DNA from: Impatiens glandulifera
Lineage: Eukaryota > Streptophyta > Magnoliopsida > Ericales > Balsaminaceae
Direction: 5' to 3'
Assembly: GCF_907164915.1 (NCBI RefSeq)
Contig: NC_061862.1
Span: 143,273,913-143,337,912 of the forward strand
DNA: 64,000 nt
Positions 27,701 through 37,155 of the stretch are shown here, in pieces; within the stretch, counting starts at the first letter, position 1; every line of letters begins with the position of its first letter. The notes under the pieces were generated by a model, which worked only from the letters and a program-made list of their open reading frames with translations, was not told the origin of the DNA and did not search any database. Position numbers and translations under genes: made by a program.

Positions 27701-27712
27701 GCTCTGATACCA
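27701..27712 (-). other. Primer-binding site of the complete Copia
   Basis: The plus strand reads GCTCTGATACCA, giving TGGTATCAGAGC on the element strand, complementary to the initiator methionine tRNA 3' end. It lies one base from the 5' LTR. Confidence 0.9.
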
Positions 27713-27713
27713 C

Positions 27714-28214
27714 TGTTGGGTTTTGCAACAGCAAAACTATGGATCTTCTTAGAAATCAAAACCTGTAGCAAATCAGATTCCAAATCGTCTATGACGATAA
27801 ACAGATTACCAAGAACTGAAATAGCACAAAGCAATAAACGACAACACAATATACGTGGTTCGGTCAAAATCGACCTACGTCCACGGGAGGGATAAGTTTC
27901 ACTAAATCAAACAAATGTCAATAGTAGAAACTTACAGCCCTGCTCTCAAATGAAAGAAGTGATTACACTAGTAATGATTGGACTACTCCACAATCAAAAA
28001 ACTCCCCCAATCTCTCACTCTAGATCAGCCAAAGAACAAGAAGAAGAAGGAAACCAGAAAACCCTAGATCTGTAATTCACTCTCTCTCTATTTGCTCTGT
28101 TATGAGAAAAATACCCAAAAAATGTATTTATACTCTAACCCGTTTTCTAAAAGAAAACCCTGATCCGTTTACCCGGAATTTAAAACCTGCCCGCAATGAC
28201 AAGGAACACCAACA
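27714..28214 (-). repeat. 5' LTR of the complete Copia (501 bp)
   Basis: This has the same length and tips as the 3' LTR and ends GGAACACCAACA immediately before the AATTA duplication. It contains the element's promoter by position. The reverse complement of GTATTTATACTC near 28124 is a possible TATA region for leftward transcription. Confidence 0.95.
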
Positions 28215-28287
28215 AATTAAACCTAGTTAGGATGCTCACATGATTGAAGATTCCGCTAATGTTGGAACACCAACAAATTAAACCTAG
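28203..28287. repeat. 24-bp direct repeat spanning the LTR-target junction
   Basis: The last 12 bases of the LTR plus the AATTA duplication and following AACCTAG (28203-28226) recur exactly at 28264-28287, 61 bases downstream. The second copy therefore contains a piece of LTR outside the element. This implies a local duplication or template switch during or after insertion. Confidence 0.85.
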
Positions 28288-28314
28288 AAATGATATTTTA
28301 TTTGAATTGTGCAG

Positions 28315-28710
28315 GCTGAGATGGAGGAGGTTGTTAGTAACGAACCGGGAATATCGGATTTTGAATTGACGGAGAGGGTGTTCGGACAACAAAAATACGG
28401 GGTAGTGTTCGGAATGGGATCAGGCATCCGGCCCACACACTTTCGTGAGGATCGTCGTAGTGGAAACAGTTCACAGCGAAACAATGAGCGATTGTTAGAA
28501 GAGAATCAAATGATGAAGCTCAAGCTGGAGGAACTGGAGAAGAGGGACGAAGAAAGAAAGCGCAGAATGGATGAAATGCAAGCGGAAAAGGAAGAAATTG
28601 TGGAAAGAATGGAGAGGGAGAAGTTAGAGATGAACGCAAGAATGGAGAGAATCGAATTGTATATGAGACAATCTGTTCTAAATTCAACCACTAATGAAAA
28701 AATGTTTTGA
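28315..28710 (+). pseudogene. CACTA (En/Spm) transposase C-terminal exon-like fragment
   Basis: An open frame follows a good splice acceptor (TTGAATTGTGCAG at 28302-28314) and encodes about 131 residues to the TGA at 28708. It begins AEMEEVVSNEPG, continues ELTERVFGQQKYGVVFG with a GSGIRPTHF segment, then a highly charged coiled coil (EENQMMKLKLEELEKRDEE and on). This order, a VFG/YG motif followed by a C-terminal coiled coil, is typical of the plant Ptta/En-Spm transposase family tail. The upstream exons are not visible because the complete Copia lies immediately upstream. It may be the last exon of a gene split by that insertion or an isolated remnant; family assignment is from motif resemblance only. 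Confidence 0.5.
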
Positions 28711-31562
28711 ATCGAAACAACCTCCATTCTTTTAGCCCTCTAATTTATAAATTTTCTTCAGACTTTATTTGAAAATGAAAAAATAAATGCAAAATGTAAA
28801 TGATAGAAAAGATAAAATATGATGGTGCTCGTTGTTGTCGAGGATTTTCCATTCAGTTCCTGAGGAGTCATCATTAGGCAAATTTGAATTTAATAAACAA
28901 CTATCTGATTCTATCAAGTGGTCGAACAATCTTAAAAGAAGTGTAATCCGAAGATCATCTTTACTCCATAAGACCTTTCTTGAAGAGAATTAATCTATTT
29001 CTCATCACAACTTTATATCATCTTTAGGTGTTAGGATTAGATGTTAGAATTGAAGAATCGGGATCTTTACATAACAGAGGTTTCAACTTTATCAACCCTT
29101 ATTTGAATGTGTAATCCATTGTTGATATTAACTCTAAATCATCATCTCCTTTAGGTGTTAGAGTTGTGTCATTTATAGATATTTTTATTTTTTCCGATAT
29201 TATTTGTTGTTGATCACAACCTTAAACCACCATCACCTTTAGGTGTTCGAACTACGAAAGACCTAATTCTTTTCAATGGAAGTAAAATAAAAGGAGGAGA
29301 GAAAATACGTAAGAAACCTACATTTTATAGGTCCAGTCTTAAATAAATAAATAAAATCCAGTCCTCTCACAATAAAATTTTGAGAGAAAGGAAGAAAACT
29401 TTGATTCCTTTATGAACAGATACGGAGGATTTTAGGAAATAAGTAGGAACAAAATGAGGATCATCACTTTCATTCAAAACTGATAATCTCAAAATGAACT
29501 CAACGGTTGATAGAAGGATATCGATCATAAGCTCATTTTTTTTTGTTTTAAACGATTATCCGAAAGAGTAACTCTCCAAAGAAGGTTTTTGAAAAAAAGA
29601 ACTGGAATAAATCAAACCAAAAAGCAAGGTCGAGAACCATAAATTGAGAACAACGCCTCATCACTTCTATACAAGAGAAATGAGAGGTTTAAAACTCAAA
29701 TATATTGGGAAGAAAAAAAAACTACAAAACAAAAATGTCAAAAAGAATAAAAGAATAAAAAAAGAAAATCTCCACAAATAGAGAGAAAAATATTTGTGTG
29801 TTAGTTGAGGTATTGAAATCACCATTCGTTTCTCACTAAGTCTCTAGTCTTGATAGCTACGACAAGAGCATAATGTATCGATTCTACCTGATACACCCCC
29901 GAAAACAAAAAAATGACTAAAAATGGTTGAGTTATTGAAATCACCATTCGTTAATTACTCATGCTCTAGTCTTGATTGTAACGAAAATAACAATAAATAA
30001 TTCTTTTAAATTAATTATTTTTAATTAATTTAAAATATTTTTTTAATCAAATGTTACTTTGATTATTTTAAATCTAAGAAATTATTTAAATTTGATCATA
30101 TAAATTATTCTTAAAATATAAAAAATACATTTTTTTTATGAATCATTTAAATAAAATATTTTTTACAAGTAAATCGAGGTTTAATTAAATTTCAAAATAA
30201 AGCCTTTTACCAAGCTCTCCAGGAACAAAGAAATTTTCGAACCTTACAGAAAAATATATCTTTATATAATAGTGTTTTCATTCAATTTAGGCCTAAATTA
30301 AACCAAACAAATTAAAGTAATTAAGTATTTAATACCAAACCATCCATAATGCATCCCTTCAACTTAAAAAGAGGTTTTAATAAAATATGAAACATTTCTT
30401 CTCTATACACAATTCAGTAATTTAGTAATTAAAACAAAATGTAAGACTTACCTAGGTATCATTAACAAAAGTTGAGCGATTAAAAAAACCCATGTTACCA
30501 TTAATTAAGTTCAAGATTTAATTAGTACTGAGTTCCTTCAATTTTCTTATAAATTTGCAAGAAATTGTCACCTTTTTTTAAGTTAAATTTTGAATTCCTA
30601 ATTTATCTAATTAAAATAAAGTAACAAATAAATAAAGTAATATTGTGTTTTGAAAATAAAAGTAGATCATTTATAGAAATTTATTAATAATAATAAACAA
30701 CTTTAAAAAAAATATAAGTTTACTTTTTATTTGATTTGGTCGATTTGTACCTAATCAAACCGTTGAAATTGATTTGAAAAAAAATGCAAACAATCTATTT
30801 TGATTTAATGATAAGTTAGAAGAATGTTAAGGACGATTCAATCAATTTATTTCATCATCAATTAGATGAAATATGTACCTAAAGAATCAAAAACACCGAT
30901 TTGATTTGGCAAGACAAATGAACCACTGTGGAGTTTGGTACAACAGTTTCATAATCCATGGTCATTCAGTTTGATTAATATGCTGTTTTTGATTGATCCA
31001 AAATTTGAATTCCACCCTCTTAACTCTCTTTTTATAACTTTCAATTCATTAAAATTCCTTAGCTAAAGAAAATAATGAGTTCATTCTAAGTAGATACATA
31101 TCTGTTTGCCTTCTAGATTATTTTTCTAGTTTTATATGGAGTGAATCGAGAATAAAGCGGGATAGTATTTAAATAAAAAAAATAATAAAATTAATTAAAT
31201 AAATAAATAAATAAATAATATTATCAATATATTTATTTATTTTTAAAATTTTATAAAAATATGCATTTATTTATTCATAATAATACAGTAGATTATATAT
31301 TTTATATAAAATAGAATTTTATTTTATAAAAAAATAATATCAATAGAAAACTGAAGAAGATGGCACTCAAACTTTGAAATTATTTGAAACATGGTAGACA
31401 AGGAATGGGTCAATTTTCTTAAGATTGTTAATTGTCAGAAAGTTTCAACGTAACCAATCCATTTGATTTCAAATTTTCTATGTCAACAAGTCAACCCATG
31501 TATTTTCCAATTAGTCAAGTCTCCTCCATCTTACTTTGTTACGTGTAAAAAACTTCTTAACC
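28711..31562. other. Intergenic DNA with local repeats
   Basis: No gene is seen. Three imperfect copies of a phrase containing TTTAGGTGTTAGA occur near 29022, 29150 and 29240. A tandem pair of about 122 bp lies at 29804-29992 and has relatives near 47.2-47.5 kb. The remainder is A/T-rich. Confidence 0.5.
29804..29992 (+). repeat. Tandem repeat, about 122-bp period (related to 47.2-47.5 kb)
   Basis: Two units each begin GTTGAGNTATTGAAATCACC and contain TCTAGTCTTGAT about 45 bases later; they start at 29804 and 29926. Their reverse complements match units at 47234-47518, including the segment with ACAAGAGCAT and TATCGATTCT. No coding motif was found. Confidence 0.65.
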
Positions 31563-31570
31563 TTTATAAG
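31563..31570 (+). promoter_or_regulatory. Possible TATA box of the LRR receptor kinase
   Basis: TTTATAAG lies 63 bases before the ATG at 31633. A transcription start about 30 bases downstream would fall near 31595-31600, after the earlier in-frame ATG at 31576. This favours 31633 as the real start. Confidence 0.4.
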
Positions 31571-31632
31571 TTGAAATGCTTTTTAGTATTTATTACCATA
31601 CATACTCTTCTCTAACTAATACAATTTCAAAC

Positions 31633-34600
31633 ATGATCAGTTTCTGGTTGTTGCTACAACAATTGGCACTCCTCATACTAATCATTACTACTGATGCTCT
31701 TAATAATAACGAAACTGATCGTGTTTCACTATTGGCTATGAAGTCCAAGATCCTCGACCCTTTTGGTGGGGAAGCTTTGAGGTCATGGAATGAGTCTTCC
31801 CATTTCTGCAATTGGGAAGGTGTGGTCTGCGGTAAAAGGCACAGGAGGGTCACTCTCATCAATCTAAGATCTTTGGGTTTGTCGGGCACCTTGTCTCCTC
31901 ATGTAGGAAATCTCACCTTTCTTAGACACCTGTTGCTATCCAACAATACTTTCCATGGGGAAATCCCAAATGAAATAGGTGGCTTGTACATGCTGAAAAT
32001 ATTGGTGCTCGACAGGAACAGTTTCCAGGGCAGGATTCCTGCCAGCCTGTCGCGCTGCTCTAATCTCATGAATATATCGATTGGGTTCAATAATCTGGTG
32101 GGAACCATCCCCGAAGAATTTAGCTCCTTGTCAATGCTCAAATCGATCATCGTACATGAAAACAATTTAACCGGAGGAATTCCAAAATCTCTGGGCAATA
32201 TCACTTCTCTTGAAGTATTCTCTGCTGGAGGTAATCTCTTTGGTGGAACTATTCCAAATAACTTGGGGCAATTAAAGAACCTCGTACAACTTGGATTGGG
32301 TGGTAATTAGATCTCTGGTATGATCCCTTCATCATTGTATAACCTCTCCAACTTGAATGTTTTATCTTTATCATTTAATGATCTTCACGGAAGTCTTCCG
32401 CCCTACTTTGGCAACATGTTCCCACGTTTGGAATGGCTTGAACTCCATGTTAACAACTTTACCGGACAACTTCCAAATTCAATAGGAAATCTTACCAAAT
32501 CTACAATTCTAGAATTTTCCAGGAACAAATTCAGTGGAAAACTGACAGTTGATTTCAGCAAACTAGTGAACTTGGAATGGCTTAATTTAAATTTTAACAA
32601 TTTAGGGGATTTTGACGAAATGCATTTCCTTAAGTCACTTACTAATTGCAGCAGTTTGGAACTATTGAGCGCAGCTTACAACCATTTTAGAGGAGTCCTC
32701 CCCGATATTGTTGGGAATCTATCATCAAATATGCAACAATTATACCTTTATGGAAATCAACTGCAAGGTAGGATTCCTCCAACCATCGGAAACCTTGTTA
32801 ACTTGTCTTTGTTAGCCTTGAGTATTAACAGATTCACTGGGCCGATACCTAGTACCATAGGTAAACTTCAAAAGTTGCAGAGACTTGCCCTCCAAGAAAA
32901 TCAGCTTTCGGGTACTATTCCTGATTCAATTGGGAATCTTTCTTTGGTGAATGAGCTCTCTTTAAGTAACAATAACCTAGAGGGGACGATACCTTCCAGT
33001 TTTGGCAACTGCAAAAGATTAATATCATTGGATCTTGACCAAAACAACTTGAGTGGAACCATTCCCAAAGAGCTTTTCCAAATTTCATCTCTATCAATTT
33101 TGCTCGACTTATCTCACAATCATCTGTCCGGCCCACTTCCTTCAGAGATTGGAGAACTCAAAAGTTTGGTGGCCTTAGACATATCAAACAATAATGACTT
33201 GTCCGGCAAGATTCCTACTAGTATAAGCAGTTGTACCAGCCTCGAATTCCTACTCTTGCAAGGAAACATGCTCCAAGGATCTATTCCCAACTCGATGGAA
33301 TTCATGAGAGGACTTCAATTTCTTGACCTGTCGAGCAATAATCTATCGGGACAAATCCCAACTTTCTTGGAGAAACTTTCCTTGATCAACCTTAACTTAT
33401 CCTTCAATGATTTCAATGGAGAATTGCCTTTACACGGGGCTTTTGCAAACTCAAGTGCAGTATCCGTGTATGGGAACGATAGACTATGCGGCGGAATACC
33501 TTCTCTACAACTTCCAAGATGTCCGGTCAAGAAACTCAATCGTAACTTCTTCTTTTCATCCAAACGCATCTATGCAGTCGTGGGTGCTTTAATACTAGGA
33601 ATACAAATCCTAATTTCAAGTTTGGTGTTTTACTTTTGCAAAAGGAAAAGGGAATCCACCACTTTGGAATTGTTGCCCAAGGAGTTTTTCGTGCAAATAT
33701 CCTACGGCGAGCTCCTCAATGCAACAAATGGGTTCTCTTCCAGCAATTTGATTGGTGTTGGCGATTTTGGCTTTGTCTACAGAGGAGTTCTTGATCAGAT
33801 TGGAGATGTTGCGATCAAAGTACTTAACCTTGTAAACCCAGGTGCCACGAGGAGCTTCATTGCAGAATGTAAAGCGTTAAAGAACATTAGACACCTGAAC
33901 CTTGTCAAGATCGTAACATGTTGCTCAAGCATTGATTTTCAAGGTAACGAATTCAAAGCTCTAGTTTACGAACTCATGATGAATGGAAATTTGGAGAAAT
34001 GGCTGCATCCATCTCAAGAAACTAATAGATCTGAGTTCAATCTACTCCAGCGTTTAAGAGTTGCGATTGATGTGGCTTTTGCACTCGATTATCTTCATTA
34101 TCAGTGCGAACCCACGGTTATTCATTGTGATCTGAAACCAAGTAACATTCTTCTTGACCAACAAATGGTTGCACATGTTGGAGATTTCGGACTGGCCAGA
34201 CTTTATCATCCAGAAATGGGTATTTCCCATCACAGTAGTTCGATGGGAGTGATGGGCACAGTCGGATATGTAGCACCAGGTATGTTAACGATTGTGTAAT
34301 AAATCCTGTCTTTATTTTTTTGTTGGCCTAATTTATTTTATAATCTTCGTCAGAGTACGGCATTGGAAGTGAAATCTCGATTAAAGGAGATGTTTATAGT
34401 TACGGGATTTTGTTGCTAGAGATGTTAACGGGAAAAAAGCCTACTGATTTGATGTTTGTGGATGGCCTTAACATTCGTAATTTTGTTAGTCAAGCATTGG
34501 CGGGAAACGCGATTGAGCTTGTAATGGATCAGGCAATTTTAAAAAGTGACATTGTTATCAGTCATAGAGACAATTGTTTGATCGCATTAGTGAAGATTGG

Positions 34601-34694
34601 GTTGGCTTGCTCGGAAGAATTACCTCAAAATAGGATGTGCATGACCGATGTTGTTAGGAAACTGCAATTTATCAAAAAGATCATGTTCAAGTAA
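31633..34694 (+). pseudogene. LRR receptor-like kinase (subfamily XII type) with one premature stop
   Basis: Exons 31633-34279 and 34354-34694 join across one GT-AG intron to about 995 codons. The product would be a plasma-membrane receptor kinase of the FLS2/EFR/Xa21 kind, which sense microbial or other signals. Order: hydrophobic signal peptide (SFWLLLQQLALLILI), LRRNT segment ending CNWEGVVC, about 20 leucine-rich repeats, a transmembrane helix near 33565-33640 followed by KRKRE, then a kinase with GVGDFGFVY, AIK, HCDLKPSN and DFG. Cys before the catalytic Asp marks it as non-RD, typical of immune receptors. The intron interrupts the conserved APE codon, the usual place in this subfamily. 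The only lesion seen is TAG at 32308-32310, in the LRRs (GGN*ISG). If real, it leaves a 225-residue secreted LRR fragment; a sequencing error or allele-specific stop is possible. Confidence 0.9.
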
Positions 34695-34863
34695 AAGAAA
34701 GAGTTCACTCTTAACTTTAATTTTGTTACGGTTATTGTACTTTCATTCAGCAATTAATAAATTACTTCTAGAGTGAAAATAATCATATTTCTTGTTGTAA
34801 TATTATTTATAAAATCATTTCAAAGTGTTTTAAAAAAATCATAGTTAATTTTGTTAGTTAGAG

Positions 34864-35095
34864 ACTGTTTGCTTTCATTTATTGTCGTTCTATTTCACAC
34901 AATATCCTTCTTATACATAGTCTTTTGAAGAGATATGATAAGAAGAATATTACTTCGCGTGTTACTTTTAAAATTGATATTAGGAAAGCGTTAAACTCAA
35001 TTAAATGGTCCACAATCCACGATCTCCTGATTATTTTGGCTTCTCTTACATTTTTATTGATTGGATTATGCAATGTGTTGCGACTCCCCACTTTA
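34864..35095 (+). pseudogene. LINE reverse transcriptase fragment
   Basis: One frame reads AFIYCRSISHNILLIHSLL, then KRYDKKNITSRVTFKIDIR and KALNSIKWSTIHDLL. These correspond to the AFIxGRxIxDNILLAxE and KxDxRKAxDSxxW motifs of plant LINE RTs; the RT Asp-equivalent region is KIDIRKALNS. A single frame break near 35030 leads to GFSYIFIDWIMQCV, the next conserved block. Only about 77 residues remain, so it is a short truncated copy lying about 170 bases after the receptor kinase stop codon. Confidence 0.75.
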
Positions 35096-35450
35096 AGTAA
35101 AATAAAAAAGATGAAAGGTAAATATATAAAATTAATATGAATAAATAAGTAATTTTTGAGTTAATTAAGGAGTGGAATGGAGGGCGAGAATATGGGAGGA
35201 GGTGGGAAAAGCAATTTGCTTCTGGAAATAATTATATGCATACTAATTTCACGCTTACTCTTTTGTTTTCATTTTAATAGTTTATTTATATATATATATA
35301 TAATGCAAAATGTTTAGAGTTTATTTACCTTAGCAATATTTACATGTCTAGCTGTTTATAACATCTACAATTATCTAAATTAGCATGTATCCCGTGCATT
35401 TGTACGAGTAATAATAATATAAAAAAACCGTGAAAAAAAATATTACGGTA
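35096..35450. other. Intergenic A/T-rich DNA
   Basis: A short TA run lies near 35287-35302. No gene or recognisable repeat was found. Confidence 0.5.
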
Positions 35451-35586
35451 AAATTTTTATGGGCGGGTCAACCCACAATCCGATCCAAGTATCCATTTAC
35501 TCTCACATATATCCAAATTAATCACAGCTCTCGACCCGACAATCCGGACACTTTAAAAATTAAGCATCATTATATATATATAGATT
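35451..35586 (+). repeat. Direct repeat copy 1 (310-bp spacing)
   Basis: The sequence from GGGCGGGTCAACCCACAATC to the TA run near 35580 recurs at 35761-35883 with few changes; this copy has about 13 extra bases (GCTCTCGACCCGA region). Each copy ends in a TA microsatellite. Confidence 0.85.
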
Positions 35587-35662
35587 AGTTAGTTAAAAAA
35601 TTGAACTTATATTTTTAAAATGTCACACGTTTATCAAATTTTGGGTTGAATTTAAAATAGAA

Positions 35663-35730
35663 AGTGTTGTTAGCCTAATTGGTTAAAAGGTTGTACTTGT
35701 TTTGTTAGGTTGCAAGTTCGAACCATACCT
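35663..35730 (+). repeat. SINE-like segment with A and B boxes
   Basis: TAGCCTAATTGG at 35671-35682 resembles a tRNA-type RNA polymerase III A box, and AAGTTCGAACC at 35714-35724 resembles a B box, with the usual spacing of about 31 bases. No full tRNA cloverleaf can be drawn from the flanks. It could be the head of a tRNA-derived SINE or a decayed tRNA-like sequence; a chance match is possible. Confidence 0.35.
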
Positions 35731-35760
35731 ATAACATTTTTAATTTTATTTTTAACCGTT

Positions 35761-35883
35761 TTAAATTTATGGGCAGGTCAACCCACAATCCGACCCAAGT
35801 ATCCATTTACTCTCACATATATCCAAATTAACCACAGACAATGCAGACACTTTAAAAATTAAGCATTATATATATATATAGAT
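35761..35883 (+). repeat. Direct repeat copy 2 (310-bp spacing)
   Basis: This matches 35451-35586, starting GGGCAGGTCAACCCACAATC and ending in a TA run. Together the copies frame a segment of about 175 bases that contains the SINE-like boxes. Confidence 0.85.
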
Positions 35884-36876
35884 GTGTGCATTCACTTGTT
35901 ACATCATTAAAACTTGAAATTTTAAATGTAAAGCTCGCAATATTATACATGGACCAATTCATTGTCTACACAATTTTGAAATTATTTATTTCATTATACT
36001 TATACTTTTTTTTAAAAAATTATTTCTCTATAATACTTCGGTTTACTCTTCTGTGTCTGTCCATCATAATGACAGTCTCTATTTTAAAATTTTGACAAAT
36101 TTTGAAATTAATTGTTTTTCACATTTTAATTTTACAGATGATTTAAATATTAATTATTAAAAACATTTAAAATTTAGAATTTAAATCATACATACCTGTA
36201 TCGCCTCGATTCCTCGGCTCTCTGTTTTTTATTTATCATTAAAATTTTAATAGTATTTTTTATTCCCAAATTTGTTTAAGAAAATACTTTTAAATATATC
36301 GGGAATTACCTTTTTAAATTATAGTTGTCACCTAATTTTTAGAGAATTAAAAAAAATATTTTGCGTAATTAAATGTTTTAAGAGATTTTGTTTAGATTCG
36401 GAGTTTGGGTACACTCGGGAAAGGGCATGGAGGCTTATTTATTTGTATTCGTTAGAATGACGGTCTTTATTTTAAATTTTTTTGGTAATTTTAAAATTTA
36501 TTGTTTTACACTTTTAATTTTAATAAATTTATTTAGATCCTAATTATTAAAAATATTAAAATTCAAGAATTTAAATTTTACATGGATTTGAATATTACAT
36601 TTAATTTTGCTTTTGTTCGAAATCAAACAAAAACATAGTCGGATACTATTCCTAATCAGCAGCTATTTTTTATTTTTTACTTTTGTTTATAAACAAGGCA
36701 AATTTTGCTTTATCCAAAACTTCTAAATCGACCATCATTCTGTTGCAGATTTTTTCAATTAAGCCTTCTTTATCATAAAATATATTGATTCACTACAATT
36801 TTTTTTTTCAAATGTCAGCAGCCTTTAGTTTTTTTTTTTCAAATTACTTTTTTAGCTTATCAATCCCTCTCTCCAA
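35884..36876. other. Intergenic A/T-rich DNA left of the MULE
   Basis: No gene is seen. Two similar A/T-rich blocks (around 36045-36180 and 36455-36580, both with TTTTAAATTTT and TTTACA-type phrases and ATTATTAAAAA) suggest an old internal duplication. A segment at 36774-36805 resembles one at 45304-45332 on the other side of the MULE. Confidence 0.4.
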
Positions 36877-36981
36877 GATAGGGTCATTTGCCTCCGTGGT
36901 CACTCATTAATTAAAATTGATCTGGTGATCACTTTATTTTTTTTTGGACAAAATTACCATTTTCGCGTAACGCGAAGGGAC
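36877..36981 (+). repeat. MULE left TIR
   Basis: The sequence runs from GATAGGGTCATTTGCCTCCG through GGACAAAATTACC to CGCGTAACGCGAAGGG and is matched, inverted, by 45160-45263 with only a few differences. Inner sequence contains TCGCGTAACGCGA and TTTCGCGAAA palindromes. Similarity fades but continues inward: both sides reach a GGCGGCGGCGGTAAAC-like leader ahead of their gene. Confidence 0.92.
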
Positions 36982-37155
36982 ATCGCGTTTCGCGAAATGA
37001 CACACTGTGAAAAGTCCAGAATACCCTTACTATATAATATAACCCGACCATTTTTTTTCCATTTCTTTTCTTCCCTTCTCTCTCTTTACTTCCGCTTTTC
37101 TCCTCCTTCTCTCTAAACTCGCCGGCGGCGGCGGTAAACGGCGGCGATACACACA

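Larger units (their letters stand above)
22985..28219 (-). mobile_element. Structurally complete Tork-like Copia with target duplications
   Basis: The element proper is 22990-28214, read on the minus strand. Both LTRs are 501 bp with TGTTGG/CCAACA-type tips, and the element is flanked by a perfect 5-bp target duplication AATTA at 22985-22989 and 28215-28219. Between the LTRs are a primer-binding site, one long gag-pol frame and a polypurine tract in the expected order. I counted about 11 mismatches between the LTRs (roughly 2%), so insertion is fairly recent. Three in-frame stop codons in gag-pol imply it cannot move unaided, though its LTRs and cis signals look usable by a relative. Confidence 0.95.

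Noticed and set aside
35671..35724. A true tRNA gene
   Set aside because: A- and B-box-like words are present, but no acceptor stem or full cloverleaf can be formed.
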